Shown piece by piece: positions 53,144 to 63,762 of a stretch of 64,000 bases of DNA (positions are counted from its first letter, which is position 1; each line of letters opens with the position of its first letter). The translations under genes were made by a program, and so were the position numbers. Below the pieces are notes generated by a model, which was not told where the DNA came from, did no database searches, and was given only the letters and a program-made list of their open reading frames with translations. This stretch comes from UBA668 sp963720695 (GTDB taxonomy: Bacteria; Actinomycetota; Acidimicrobiia; Acidimicrobiales; Ilumatobacteraceae), in NCBI GenBank assembly GCA_963720695.1, contig CAVRGG010000007.1, positions 1 to 64,000 of the forward strand. The letters are read 5' to 3'.

Positions 53144-53177
53144 GCGGTGGGGGCGTCATCGGGGGCGCCCCCACCGC
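53144..53177 (-). terminator. GC-rich hairpin between Pr6Pr and YciI genes
   Basis: 12-base perfect arms (GCGGTGGGGGCG at 53144-53155, partner at 53166-53177) with a 10-base loop. It begins 4 bases after the YciI stop and extends as an imperfect stem (GTGTG/CACAC). It probably ends transcription from both convergent genes. Confidence 0.65.
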
Positions 53178-53181
53178 ACTC

Positions 53182-53538
53182 TCACACCTCGGGCTCGTCC
53201 TGGAACTCGCGGACCTCGACCGGTCCGGCGCACGCCGCCGATGCCTTGGTCGCCCACGCCAGCGCCGCGTCTCGATCCACTGCGGTGATGATCCAGAAGC
53301 CGCCCAACTGCTCCTTCGCCTCGGCGAAGGGGCCATCGGTGATCAGGACCTCGCCGCCCTCGGCCCGCACCACCGCGGCACCGTCGGGCAACTGCAGGCC
53401 ACCGGCGAAGACCCATGCTCCCGCGTCGCGGAGTTCCTGGTTGAAACGCTCGACGGCGGCGTACATCTCCTGCATCACGTCCGGCTCGGGCGGGGCCATC
53501 CCCTCGACCATGTGGACTGCCATGAGGTACTGCTTCAT
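53182..53538 (-). CDS. YciI/DGPF-domain protein
   Basis: 118 residues from the ATG at 53538 (upstream frame lacks family similarity). MKQYLMAVHMVEG starts the dimeric alpha-beta barrel, and DGPFAEAKEQLGGFWIITAVDRDAALAWA contains the DGPFAEAKE motif that defines the family. It is often co-encoded with ECF sigma factors, but none is adjacent. Small cytoplasmic protein of unknown activity, possibly a small-molecule binding or muconolactone-isomerase-like fold. Confidence 0.9.
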   Translation of the reverse strand: MKQYLMAVHMVEGMAPPEPDVMQEMYAAVERFNQELRDAGAWVFAGGLQLPDGAAVVRAEGGEVLITDGPFAEAKEQLGGFWIITAVDRDAALAWATKASAACAGPVEVREFQDEPEV

Positions 53539-53733
53539 TCGTGGACTCCTCGTGTCGTGGGAAAGCACCGTAGCTTCCCGCTCTTTCCTCCACGACGATC
53601 GGCCCAGCCGGATTTCGACACCCTCTCCCGAATTCCCGCAGCATCGGTTCATGTCATCTTTCGAGGTGGAAAAGCTGCCGCGAAGGATGACGATGAGCCG
53701 GGTGCTGCGGCGGCGCGGCGAGGCCGGCTGGGA

Positions 53734-54795
53734 TCAGCGGGTGAGGGCGGCGGTGAGCACGTCGTGGAAGCGTGGCCAGCAGGCGGCGATCCAACGGGGA
53801 TCGTCGTCGGCGAACGCGGCTCGCACCTGGGCGCGGACGGCCACCGCGTCGGGGCCGGTCGGGTCGCCGTGCGCGTGCAGCCAGGCGTCGGCGCGCAACG
53901 CTTGCAGGACCGTCACGGGGTCGACGGTGCCGTACTCGATGGTGATCGGCGTGACCTCGGCGTGCGGTGCGAGCTCCGACGCGACGGCGAGCCAGTCGCC
54001 CGCCAACGGGGCCGACACGCTGTCGCCGTCGACCATCGACGTGATGTCGCCCCACAGTTCGGCGGCACGGACGTAGTGCGGGTCGGTCTTCGGGGCACTC
54101 GCGATCAACTCGCCGACACCCCATGGGCCGAGGCCGGTGTGCAGGTCGATGATCGCGACACGACGGGCCGATGCCAGGCCGCCGGCGCACCAGTCGCGGA
54201 GCCAGCGGTGCGACCACACGGGTGCGGTGCCGCCGTAGAACACGCCGGTCGGGTTCGAGTACTGACCGCCGCTGATGACGGCCTGCAGCCGGGGGAACCC
54301 CCACTCGGTGGCGAGGTTCAGCAGTTCGGTCGTGGTGCGCTGCTGTTCCTCCGCGCTCCAGCCGTCAGGCACCACGAGCTCGGCGATCCCGTCGTAGTCG
54401 GGATTCGCCGGCGGGGGCTCGGACCAGTCGACGAAGTTGCGGTTGAGGTCGACGTTGTCCTCGTTCACCCGTCGCACCCACGCCATCCCGTACGGGTTGA
54501 GCGCGTGCACGTTGACCAGCCGAACGGCGTCGGACCGCTGGCCGGCGTGGTGTGCGAGCCAGTGTGTCTGAAGTGCGCTCCCGCAGTACCCCTCGACGCC
54601 GTGCGTCGCAGAGAGGACCAGCACCACATCGGCGGCATCGGCGGGGCCGAGTTCGGCGACGTCGACGGCCAGGGCCTCGCCCTCGGGGCCGAGCAGCGGG
54701 TGAGCGGATTCCGTGAGCGTCGCGCCGGCGCCGCGGGCGGCTGCGAGGAACGCGGTGCGGGCGGCGGCGTAGGAAGGACTGAGCTCGAGCGTCAT
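53734..54795 (-). CDS. DUF2817/M14-type zinc carboxypeptidase-like protein
   Basis: 353 residues. The M14 zinc ligands are visible in order: His and Glu in LSATHGVEGYCGSALQTHWL (H-G-V-E), and a distal His in AIIDLHTGLGPWG; VRRVNEDNVDLNRNF carries the conserved N-R pair binding the substrate carboxylate. A likely catalytic Glu is in TIEYGTVD. These define DUF2817, an M14-family branch with unknown physiological substrate. It starts inside the acyl-CoA dehydrogenase stop (4-base overlap) and is the last gene of that pair. Confidence 0.87.
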   Translation of the reverse strand: MTLELSPSYAAARTAFLAAARGAGATLTESAHPLLGPEGEALAVDVAELGPADAADVVLVLSATHGVEGYCGSALQTHWLAHHAGQRSDAVRLVNVHALNPYGMAWVRRVNEDNVDLNRNFVDWSEPPPANPDYDGIAELVVPDGWSAEEQQRTTTELLNLATEWGFPRLQAVISGGQYSNPTGVFYGGTAPVWSHRWLRDWCAGGLASARRVAIIDLHTGLGPWGVGELIASAPKTDPHYVRAAELWGDITSMVDGDSVSAPLAGDWLAVASELAPHAEVTPITIEYGTVDPVTVLQALRADAWLHAHGDPTGPDAVAVRAQVRAAFADDDPRWIAACWPRFHDVLTAALTR

Positions 54796-56015
54796 GACCG
54801 GAGCAGGTCCTTCGCGATGTGGGTGATCTGGATCTCGTCCGTGCCGGCGTAGATCTGCAGCACCTTGGCATCCCTGGCCAACTGCTCGACGCGGAACTCG
54901 CTCATGTACCCGTTGCCGCCGAACAGCTGCACGGCTTCGAGCGCCACCTCGGTGGCAGCGCGCGCGGAGTAGAGCTTCATCGCCGACGCCTCGGCGAGGG
55001 TCATCGATCGTCCGGCCGCGCTCATCTCGATCGTGCGGAACACGAGGTTCTGCACGTTCATGCGGGCCACCTCCATGCGGGCCAGCTTGTCCTGGATCAA
55101 TTGGAACTCGCCGATCGGTTTGCCGAACTGCACGCGGTCCTTCGCGTACTGCACGCTGAGCTGCAGGCACTCCTCGATGATGCCGAGTGCCATCGCGGCG
55201 ACACCGGAGCGCTCCTGCTGGAAGGTCGCCTTGGCGCCGTCACGGCCGCCGGAGGGGAGGTCCTCGGTCTCGCCGATCAGCCGGTCGCGGCCGACGCGCA
55301 CGTCGTCGAGGAACAGCTCTCCTGTCGGCGAGGAGTGCATCCCCATCTTGCGGAGGGGCTTGGACTGCACGAAGCCGGGCATCCCACGGTCCAGGACGAA
55401 CGACAGCACCTTGCGCTCGGCGGGGGGATTGCCGTCGTCGAGCTTGCAGATGAAGACGGTGGTGTCGGCATACGGGCCGTTGGTGATGAACGTCTTCGAA
55501 CCGTTCAGCACGTACTGATCCCCATCGCGCCGGGCGGTGCTCTTCATCGATCCGAACGCATCGCTCCCCGAACCCGGCTCGGTGATCGCCCAGGCGCCGA
55601 CCTTGTCCATCGTCAGCAGGTCGAGCGCCCACCGCTCCTTCTGTGCGACGGTCCCCTTCGACATGATCGCCGCGGAGGTGAGGCCCATGCTGACGCCCAT
55701 GGCGGTGACCATGCCGGGGCACACGCGGCACAGTTCGATGATCGGGATCAGCGACATGCCACTGTCGCCGCCGCCCTCCTTGCGCGGCGCCGGTGCCGCC
55801 TCGCCGGCGAGGACAGCCTTCTCGCGCTCGATCTGCCGAGCGAAGCGGTCGCGCGCCATGGCGTCCATGCCGAACGTCGCGAACAGCTTGCGAAGGATGT
55901 CGTAGGGCGGAAGGTCGCCGTGCTCCAACTCGTCGACGTGGGGTCGCACCTCGTCGTCGACGAATCGCTTCACCGCATCGCGGATCATCTGGTGCTCGTC
56001 GCTCCACTCGAACAT
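54792..56015 (-). CDS. acyl-CoA dehydrogenase
   Basis: 407 residues from the ATG at 56015. The acyl-CoA dehydrogenase order is clear: FEWSDEHQMIRDAVKRFVDDEVRPH, WAITEPGSGSDAFGSMKSTA (substrate/FAD contacts), GSKTFITNGPYADTTVFICKLDD, RVQFGKPIGEFQLIQDKLARM, and QLFGGNGYMSEFRVEQLARDAKVLQIYAGTDEIQ with the C-terminal catalytic region. It differs from short-chain types by a 30-residue Lys/Glu/Ala-rich insertion near residue 75. It oxidises an acyl-CoA with FAD and passes electrons to ETF. Coupled to the M14-type gene. Confidence 0.94.
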   Translation of the reverse strand: MFEWSDEHQMIRDAVKRFVDDEVRPHVDELEHGDLPPYDILRKLFATFGMDAMARDRFARQIEREKAVLAGEAAPAPRKEGGGDSGMSLIPIIELCRVCPGMVTAMGVSMGLTSAAIMSKGTVAQKERWALDLLTMDKVGAWAITEPGSGSDAFGSMKSTARRDGDQYVLNGSKTFITNGPYADTTVFICKLDDGNPPAERKVLSFVLDRGMPGFVQSKPLRKMGMHSSPTGELFLDDVRVGRDRLIGETEDLPSGGRDGAKATFQQERSGVAAMALGIIEECLQLSVQYAKDRVQFGKPIGEFQLIQDKLARMEVARMNVQNLVFRTIEMSAAGRSMTLAEASAMKLYSARAATEVALEAVQLFGGNGYMSEFRVEQLARDAKVLQIYAGTDEIQITHIAKDLLRS

Positions 56016-56120
56016 GACACGGCCTCGTTTCCCGACACCCGACAGGGTGCTGCGAGACGATGGTAGAGATGCTGCCGGCTGTGGCACCAACCCAGACGCT
56101 GGGTCAGGCGAGCGCTGCGG

Positions 56121-56699
56121 TCAGTTCAGGACGTCTTCGTACATCTTGGCCTTCTCGGCCTTGGTCATGTGCTTGTGGCGGGCCTGTAGGAACCGGGCGA
56201 CGGCGGCGAAGATGACCACCGCCGTGAACCCGGAGGCGACGATCAAGAAGATGGTGGCGCCGCGGTCGGTGCCGGCCTGCAGACCGTGCACCGTGGCCAT
56301 GGCGAACAGCACGTAGGAGAGCAGGTGGATGCCGTGCCACAGCCGTCGGGGCAGCTTCTTCATCAGCAGCGACGACACCTGGACGACGACGAGGATGTAG
56401 AAGGCGATGACACCCCACGTGACCGGGCCGGTCTTCCAAGGGCTGGCGTTGGGGACGAACAACTCCCGCCAGCCGAAGTAGACGTAGTTGTCGGCGACGA
56501 GGGTGATCATGTGGAGGCCGACGGTGACGATGGCCAGCGCGCCCAACCAGCGGTGGAGGTCGAGCAGCCATGCGGGTCGATCGGCGGGCTTGAGCATGCG
56601 GGTGATGAGGAGGATGCCCCAGAGGCAGGTCGCGCCGAGCACGATCCATGCGACCATGCCACTCGCTCTGGACATGTACCACCAGGTCTGCGGATTCAT
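56121..56699 (-). CDS. ferric-reductase-like heme b membrane protein
   Basis: 192 residues with about five spans. The His pairs expected for heme b in FRD/YedZ-type domains appear: His49 (LDLHRWLG) and His63 (VGLHMIT) on one helix region, and His in WHGIHLLSY and TVHGLQAG on the others. WWYMSRASGMVAWIVLG and FYILVVVQVSSLLMKKL are spans. There is no FAD/NAD domain attached, so it resembles MsrQ-like membrane partners. It starts inside the apbE stop and may carry electrons to a flavinylated protein. Confidence 0.82.
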   Translation of the reverse strand: MNPQTWWYMSRASGMVAWIVLGATCLWGILLITRMLKPADRPAWLLDLHRWLGALAIVTVGLHMITLVADNYVYFGWRELFVPNASPWKTGPVTWGVIAFYILVVVQVSSLLMKKLPRRLWHGIHLLSYVLFAMATVHGLQAGTDRGATIFLIVASGFTAVVIFAAVARFLQARHKHMTKAEKAKMYEDVLN

Positions 56700-57607
56700 A
56701 CTTCGTAGTCTTTCAGTGTGGAGGAGCGGAACGCCTGACCATCGGATGCCACCACGAGCCCGGCGAGTCCGACGCTGTCGAGCATCGCCGCCGCTTGAGG
56801 GCCCTGCATCATCATTGCCGATGTGGCGAAGGCCTCCGCCGTTGCGGCGTCCGAGGCGATCACGGTGGCGGTGAGCAGTGTGGTGGCCGAGGGGGCGCCC
56901 CGGCTGGGATCGATGAGGTGGTGGGCCGTACCGCCCGATGCAGTGGCCCATTTCTTGATGGTGGTGCCGGACGTCGCCACCCCGCCGTCTTCCAAGCGGA
57001 TGAAGGCGAGGTGGTCCGGAGGACGGGTCGGGTCCTCGATGCCGAGGTACCAGGAGGAGTCGTCGGCCGGTTGGCCCATGACCCGAACGTCACCGCCCAC
57101 GTTGACGACGACACCGGTGGCGCCTGCCTCGATGAGTTCCTCGGCGACGATGTCGGCGGCGAAGCCCTTGCCGATGCCACCGAGGTCGATGGCGGTGGTG
57201 GCGGGCACGGTGAGGGTCGCGTGCTGATAGTCGACCCGCACCCACGCACTCTGTCCGACCCGTGACCCTGGCACCGTCGGTGCGGCCGAATGATCGGTCG
57301 AACTGTGGGTGTAGCCGGCATCGACGAGGGCGGGCAACGTCGTGATGTCGAATCGACCCTCCGTCTGGCGCCACGCGTCGAGCGCGCGACTGACGACGGC
57401 GAGCGTGTCCTCGTGGACGACGACGGGTTCACCTCCTGCCTGATTGGCACGGGTGATGTCGCTGTCCACGAGGAACCGGCTCCAGATCGACTCGAGTTCA
57501 CGAAGCCGCCGCTCCGCCTCGTCGAGGAGGGCGGCAGAACCACCGTGCACGACGAGATGCGTGGCGCACCCCATCACACGGAAGTTCCGTTCGTGAGGTT
57601 GCGTCAT
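56696..57607 (-). CDS. ApbE-type FAD:protein FMN transferase
   Basis: 303 residues. The ApbE fold is visible: ESIWSRFLVDSDITRANQAGGEP, FDITTLPALVDAGY, AIDLGGIGKGFAADIVAEELIEAGATGVVVNVGGDVRVMG (FAD/magnesium site), GVATSGTTIKKW and HHLIDPSRGAPSATTLLTATVIASDAATAEAFATSAMMM. The family transfers FMN from FAD to a Thr/Ser of partner proteins at motifs like DgxTsAT or SGAT. No signal peptide or lipobox, so it would flavinylate a cytosolic or membrane partner facing in. The adjacent heme protein and exported proteins suggest a redox unit. Confidence 0.9.
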   Translation of the reverse strand: MTQPHERNFRVMGCATHLVVHGGSAALLDEAERRLRELESIWSRFLVDSDITRANQAGGEPVVVHEDTLAVVSRALDAWRQTEGRFDITTLPALVDAGYTHSSTDHSAAPTVPGSRVGQSAWVRVDYQHATLTVPATTAIDLGGIGKGFAADIVAEELIEAGATGVVVNVGGDVRVMGQPADDSSWYLGIEDPTRPPDHLAFIRLEDGGVATSGTTIKKWATASGGTAHHLIDPSRGAPSATTLLTATVIASDAATAEAFATSAMMMQGPQAAAMLDSVGLAGLVVASDGQAFRSSTLKDYEV

Positions 57608-57617
57608 CAGGTGAACG

Positions 57618-58478
57618 TCAGGGCTGGCTCGGCTTGGTCGTGGTGACCGGCTTGGCGGTGGTGGGCGGCGGTGCCGGCTTGGCGGTGGTGGGCGGCGGTG
57701 CCGGCGTGGGTGCCGGGGTCGGTGCCGGCGTGGGAGCCGGAGTGGCTGCGGGCTGGGTCGCCACGGGTGCGGGTGCTGCCGGCTGGGTCGCTGCCGGGGC
57801 CGGTGAACCCGCAGCCGGCTTGGCCGCCGTCGGTGCCGGGGCGGCCGGGGTGGCGCCGGCGGCGGTCGGGGCCGGGGTCACACCGGGCACGACGGCTGCC
57901 GGCACGGCGTCGGTCGGCAGGACACCGGCGACCACCGTGGTCGGCGTGCCGATCGGCGGCAGGGTGAGGGTGACGTCCTGGGGCACCAACGAGGACTCGG
58001 GCACCAACGTGGTGGGGAGACCGGTCACCGGGTCGAGGGTGGTGGTCTCGACGGGCGTGTTGGCGGCCGGCTGAACCGGGCGGTTGGCGGCGGCGATCAC
58101 CGTGGTGAGTCCGAACACCGCCGAGGCGGTGAAGCCGGTGGCGAGGATTCTCGCTCCCGCCGCGACGTGCGGGTGCTTCGACTTCGGCTTGGCCTTGGTG
58201 GTGCGGGCGGTCGGTGCGGGCCGCTGCTGGACCTGCGCCTGGAGCTGGCGGACCTGCTCCTGCAGGGCCTGCAGGGTGGAGGCGTCGACGGCTGCCGCGG
58301 CGACCGGAGCGGTTGCTGCGGTGGCGCCGAACGCGGCCTGGGGCGTGGGGGCCGCCCAGGTGGTGGCTGCCGGCTTGGGGGCGGCGGCGGCCGATGTGGT
58401 CGTGGGGATGTCGATCGGGGCCTGCCCGCGTCGAGCGCGCATCGCAGCGATCCGTGCTGCTTGGTCCTGGTCAGTCAT
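57618..58478 (-). CDS. Pro/Ala-rich single-span membrane protein
   Basis: 286 residues from the ATG at 58478. A cytosolic N-terminus with DQAARIAAMRARRGQAP and a glutamine-rich helix LQALQEQVRQLQAQVQQR (about 80-97) precedes one span ILATGFTASAVFGLTTVIAAA at about 120-140. The remainder is outside and low in complexity, mainly Pro/Ala/Thr with repeats of TPAP and PPPTTAKP. It contains AAGATPAAP, a weak look-alike of ApbE flavinylation motifs, but no FMN-binding domain surrounds it. Possibly an anchor or envelope-spanning stalk for the redox cluster. It starts within the preceding gene (8-base overlap). Confidence 0.75.
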   Translation of the reverse strand: MTDQDQAARIAAMRARRGQAPIDIPTTTSAAAAPKPAATTWAAPTPQAAFGATAATAPVAAAAVDASTLQALQEQVRQLQAQVQQRPAPTARTTKAKPKSKHPHVAAGARILATGFTASAVFGLTTVIAAANRPVQPAANTPVETTTLDPVTGLPTTLVPESSLVPQDVTLTLPPIGTPTTVVAGVLPTDAVPAAVVPGVTPAPTAAGATPAAPAPTAAKPAAGSPAPAATQPAAPAPVATQPAATPAPTPAPTPAPTPAPPPTTAKPAPPPTTAKPVTTTKPSQP

Positions 58479-59073
58479 CGTGGGGCTCCGGGAACGTGTT
58501 GTGGTCGTCATCGTGGTGATGGCGAGGGGTGGTGGTGGGGGTGTACGAGCTGGCCGGCCTGGTCGAGGTCGTCGTCTGCTTGACGGTGGTGTGCGTCGTG
58601 GGATTGGTCTTGTTCGTGGAGCTCGGCGAGCCGCTGCTGACCACGGTGATGTCCATGGGCACGGTGGCGGCGGTCATCTCGACGCCCGGTGCGGGCAGAT
58701 CGGAGAGGGCCACGACCACGTCGGTGCCGACCAGATCAGCGCCGAAGGTGACGATCTGGAGCGAATCCGTGAATTGCGCCTCGACGTGGGCGGCGGGCGA
58801 GCTGTACGTCACCAGCGTCCACCCGGGTGCGGGCAGGGCGCCGGTGATCGTGAGCACCCCGCCGGAGGAGGTGATGCTGACGGCGCCGGCGGTGCCGACC
58901 TGATAGTTGAACGCAGCGGCCGGTGCTTCGGTGTCCGGTGCCACCGCGGCGGCCTCGAGCCCTTGTGCCTGGGCCGCACTGTCGTGCGTGGTCGACGAGG
59001 CGGTGGCGAAGGCGGCTCCTGCGGAGCCGGCGACGACCGCCAGTGTCAACCCAGTGATCCATGCTCGATTCAT
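58471..59073 (-). CDS. secreted protein with disordered His/Asp tail
   Basis: 200 residues from the ATG at 59073 after an AGGGAG. The signal peptide is MNRAWITGLTLAVVAGSAGAAFA, ending near residue 24. The mature domain has short beta-type stretches (AGAVSITSSGGVLTITG, WTLVTYSS, LQIVTFGADL, VVVALSDLP). The last 50 residues are Ser/Thr/Lys rich, ending in HHHDDDHNTFPEPHDD, which could bind metal. Probably secreted or wall-associated. First gene of a coupled cluster with the membrane stalk, ApbE and the heme protein. Confidence 0.75.
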   Translation of the reverse strand: MNRAWITGLTLAVVAGSAGAAFATASSTTHDSAAQAQGLEAAAVAPDTEAPAAAFNYQVGTAGAVSITSSGGVLTITGALPAPGWTLVTYSSPAAHVEAQFTDSLQIVTFGADLVGTDVVVALSDLPAPGVEMTAATVPMDITVVSSGSPSSTNKTNPTTHTTVKQTTTSTRPASSYTPTTTPRHHHDDDHNTFPEPHDD

Positions 59074-59249
59074 CAAAACTCCCTGTGGTGTGTTGAGACA
59101 CCCGCTCGGGAGACAGTCAAGCGGAGGGGTCTCCAAGGGAATCCCATCCCTGATCCAACGAACGTCGAAGACTGCGTCAAGGGAGGGTCTGGAGGGTGCT
59201 CAACCGTCAATTCGGGGTCAAAACGGCCGCTCAGCGTGGTCATGGCGTG

Positions 59250-60452
59250 TCAGACGAAGGATGGCTCGACCTGCCGGGTGCGGTACACGCAGGCGACCAG
59301 TTCCGCCTGGATGTCGGGTGAAATCGACGCGGCGACGGTGGGATTCGACAGTTCGGCGACCGGGGCGTGCACCGTTCGAGTCAGGCGCTCGTTGCAGATC
59401 AGCACCGTGGTCGGCTCGGTGGTCCACGATCCGCCGGCCGTCTCGGAGAACCGTACGAGCGCGATGAACCCATCGAGGGTGCGTGGATCTTTGTAGAACA
59501 AGGGGTTCGGCCGAGCCATGCCCGACACGAAGTTGCCCAGACTCCAGTACACGAGCGTCCCGTTGACCCGTTCGACGGGCTGGATCACGTGCGGGCCGTG
59601 ATGGACGATCAGATCGATCTTCGCGAGCGAGGTGAGGGTCGTCGCGAATGCTCGATCGGTGGCCGTGGGGGCCGTGAGCAACTCCTGACCCAGGTGCAGG
59701 CTGACGATCACCACTTCGGCGCCGGCCGCGCGCACCGCAGCGACGTCGGCGGCGACCTGTTGCGGCGTGACGGCGACGTTGAGCATCCACGGATCCGTTG
59801 GTGGATTCGTGTTCGACGTTCGTGTGTACGCCAGGTGGGCGACGCGGACGCCCTGCACGGTGAACACGCCGTTCGTGTGCTCCGCGGCGATCCGCGCGGT
59901 GCCGACGTGGCTGATCCCGGCGGCATCGAGTGCAGACAGCGTGGACCACACTCCCTGGGGGCCGAGGTCGAAGCCGTGGTTGGAGGCCGTCGTGCACCGG
60001 TCGAACCCCGTCGCGGCCAGGCCGGCCGCCAGTTCGTAGGGCGCCAGCAGCAGGCTTCCGCCGTACGGCGATTGGCCGTAGGTGCCGGGCACCTGATCGG
60101 GAGTCCCGATCGGGATCTCCTGATGGCAGATCGCGAGGTCGGCCCAGGCGATGATGGGAGCGACGCGGGCGAACATCGGCGCGAAGTCGTAGCGCTGTCC
60201 TGGCGCTGCGGCGGCGGCACCGGCGGCATTGACCGGATTCTCGTTGAGGACGTCGCCCACGGCGGCCACCGTGAAGCTGCGCAACGGCGTGCGTTGGCGC
60301 ACGGCGGTGGCCGTTGCGCCGGCCGACTCCGGGACGCCCACGTCGGCGCTCTCCACCGCCGGCGAGTGCGTGGCGAGGGTGAGCGCGGTGAACGCCAACA
60401 ATGCCCCGACGACACGTGCCTGACGTCGACTCCGACATGCGAAGCGCCCCAC
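59250..60452 (-). CDS. CapA-like metallophosphatase-fold protein
   Basis: 400 residues from a GTG at 60452. A hydrophobic N-terminal segment (VVGALLAFTALTLATHSPAV) acts as signal or anchor. The metal site of the calcineurin-like CapA/PgsA family follows: AVGDVLNENPV, DLAICHQEIPIGTP, TTASNHGFDLGPQGVWSTLSAL, VIVSLHLGQELL and VHHGPHVIQPVERVNGTLVYWSLGNFVSG. The family is linked with poly-gamma-glutamate export or degradation, but no capB/capC genes are here. No strong ribosome site is visible for the GTG, so the start may be a little off. Confidence 0.82.
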   Translation of the reverse strand: MGRFACRSRRQARVVGALLAFTALTLATHSPAVESADVGVPESAGATATAVRQRTPLRSFTVAAVGDVLNENPVNAAGAAAAAPGQRYDFAPMFARVAPIIAWADLAICHQEIPIGTPDQVPGTYGQSPYGGSLLLAPYELAAGLAATGFDRCTTASNHGFDLGPQGVWSTLSALDAAGISHVGTARIAAEHTNGVFTVQGVRVAHLAYTRTSNTNPPTDPWMLNVAVTPQQVAADVAAVRAAGAEVVIVSLHLGQELLTAPTATDRAFATTLTSLAKIDLIVHHGPHVIQPVERVNGTLVYWSLGNFVSGMARPNPLFYKDPRTLDGFIALVRFSETAGGSWTTEPTTVLICNERLTRTVHAPVAELSNPTVAASISPDIQAELVACVYRTRQVEPSFV

Positions 60453-60480
60453 GCCCGGGCACGCTAGACCTGATCCGGGG

Positions 60481-60924
60481 TCAGCGCGGTGAGGCGATGA
60501 GCACCGGGATGATCCGTTCGGTGCGAGCCTGGTAGTCGGCGTAGGTGGGGAACACGGCGACGGCCCGTTCCCACCACAGGGCGCGCTCGTCGCCAGTGAC
60601 CTCACGGACCGACATCGGCATCGGTGCCGGCCCGTCCTGCACGAACACGTCGTCCGGGGCGGCGACGAGGTTCTGGTACCAGCCGGGGTTCTTCGGTGCC
60701 CCGCCCATCGAGGCGACGAGTGCGTACTCGCCCTCGTGCTCCACCCGCATGAGCGCGATCTTGCGCACGTTGCCGGACCGATGGCCGCGCATGGTGACGA
60801 CGATGATCGGGATACCCGTGTCGCGGAGTGTGTTGGCCTCACGGCCGCCCGACCGTTCGTAGGCCTCGACCTGGTCGGCCACCCAGCCGAGGGCGCTGGG
60901 CACGTACGTCTCGTCGTTGTTCAT
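60481..60924 (-). CDS. deazaflavin (F420)-dependent nitroreductase family protein (Ddn-like)
   Basis: 147 residues. GIPIIVVTMRGHRSGNVRKIALMRVEHEGEYALVASMGGAPKNPGWYQNLVA is the split-barrel signature of the Ddn/FDR family: the R-x-G-R/H-S-G and the GGAPKNPxWYxNL loop that binds F420 phosphates. Members reduce nitro compounds or quinones with reduced F420. It implies F420 biosynthesis in the organism. Stand-alone; 28 bases from the CapA-like gene. Confidence 0.92.
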   Translation of the reverse strand: MNNDETYVPSALGWVADQVEAYERSGGREANTLRDTGIPIIVVTMRGHRSGNVRKIALMRVEHEGEYALVASMGGAPKNPGWYQNLVAAPDDVFVQDGPAPMPMSVREVTGDERALWWERAVAVFPTYADYQARTERIIPVLIASPR

Positions 60925-60954
60925 GACGTCGAGACTATGCCGACCCGAGACCCG

Positions 60955-60990
60955 GTCGTGTCAGCCGCTGTCGTGTCAGCCGCTGTCGTG

Positions 60991-60999
<9 letters not shown>
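60955..60999. repeat. three tandem copies of a 15-bp unit at the ppc 3' end
   Basis: The unit GTCGTGTCAGCCGCT is repeated exactly three times (60955-60969, 60970-60984, 60985-60999), followed by a diverged fourth (GTTGCGCAG). The ppc stop codon falls in the third copy, and each copy carries a stop in the same frame, so copy-number changes would not lengthen the protein. Confidence 0.9.
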
Positions 61000-63747
<2,748 letters not shown>

Positions 63748-63762
63748 CGGGTCACCCGCGGA

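Noticed and set aside
57640..57900. Pro/Ala-rich repeats as a DNA repeat element
   Set aside because: The repetition follows codons of a low-complexity protein tail (TPAP, PPPTTAKP), so it is coding, not a separate repeat.
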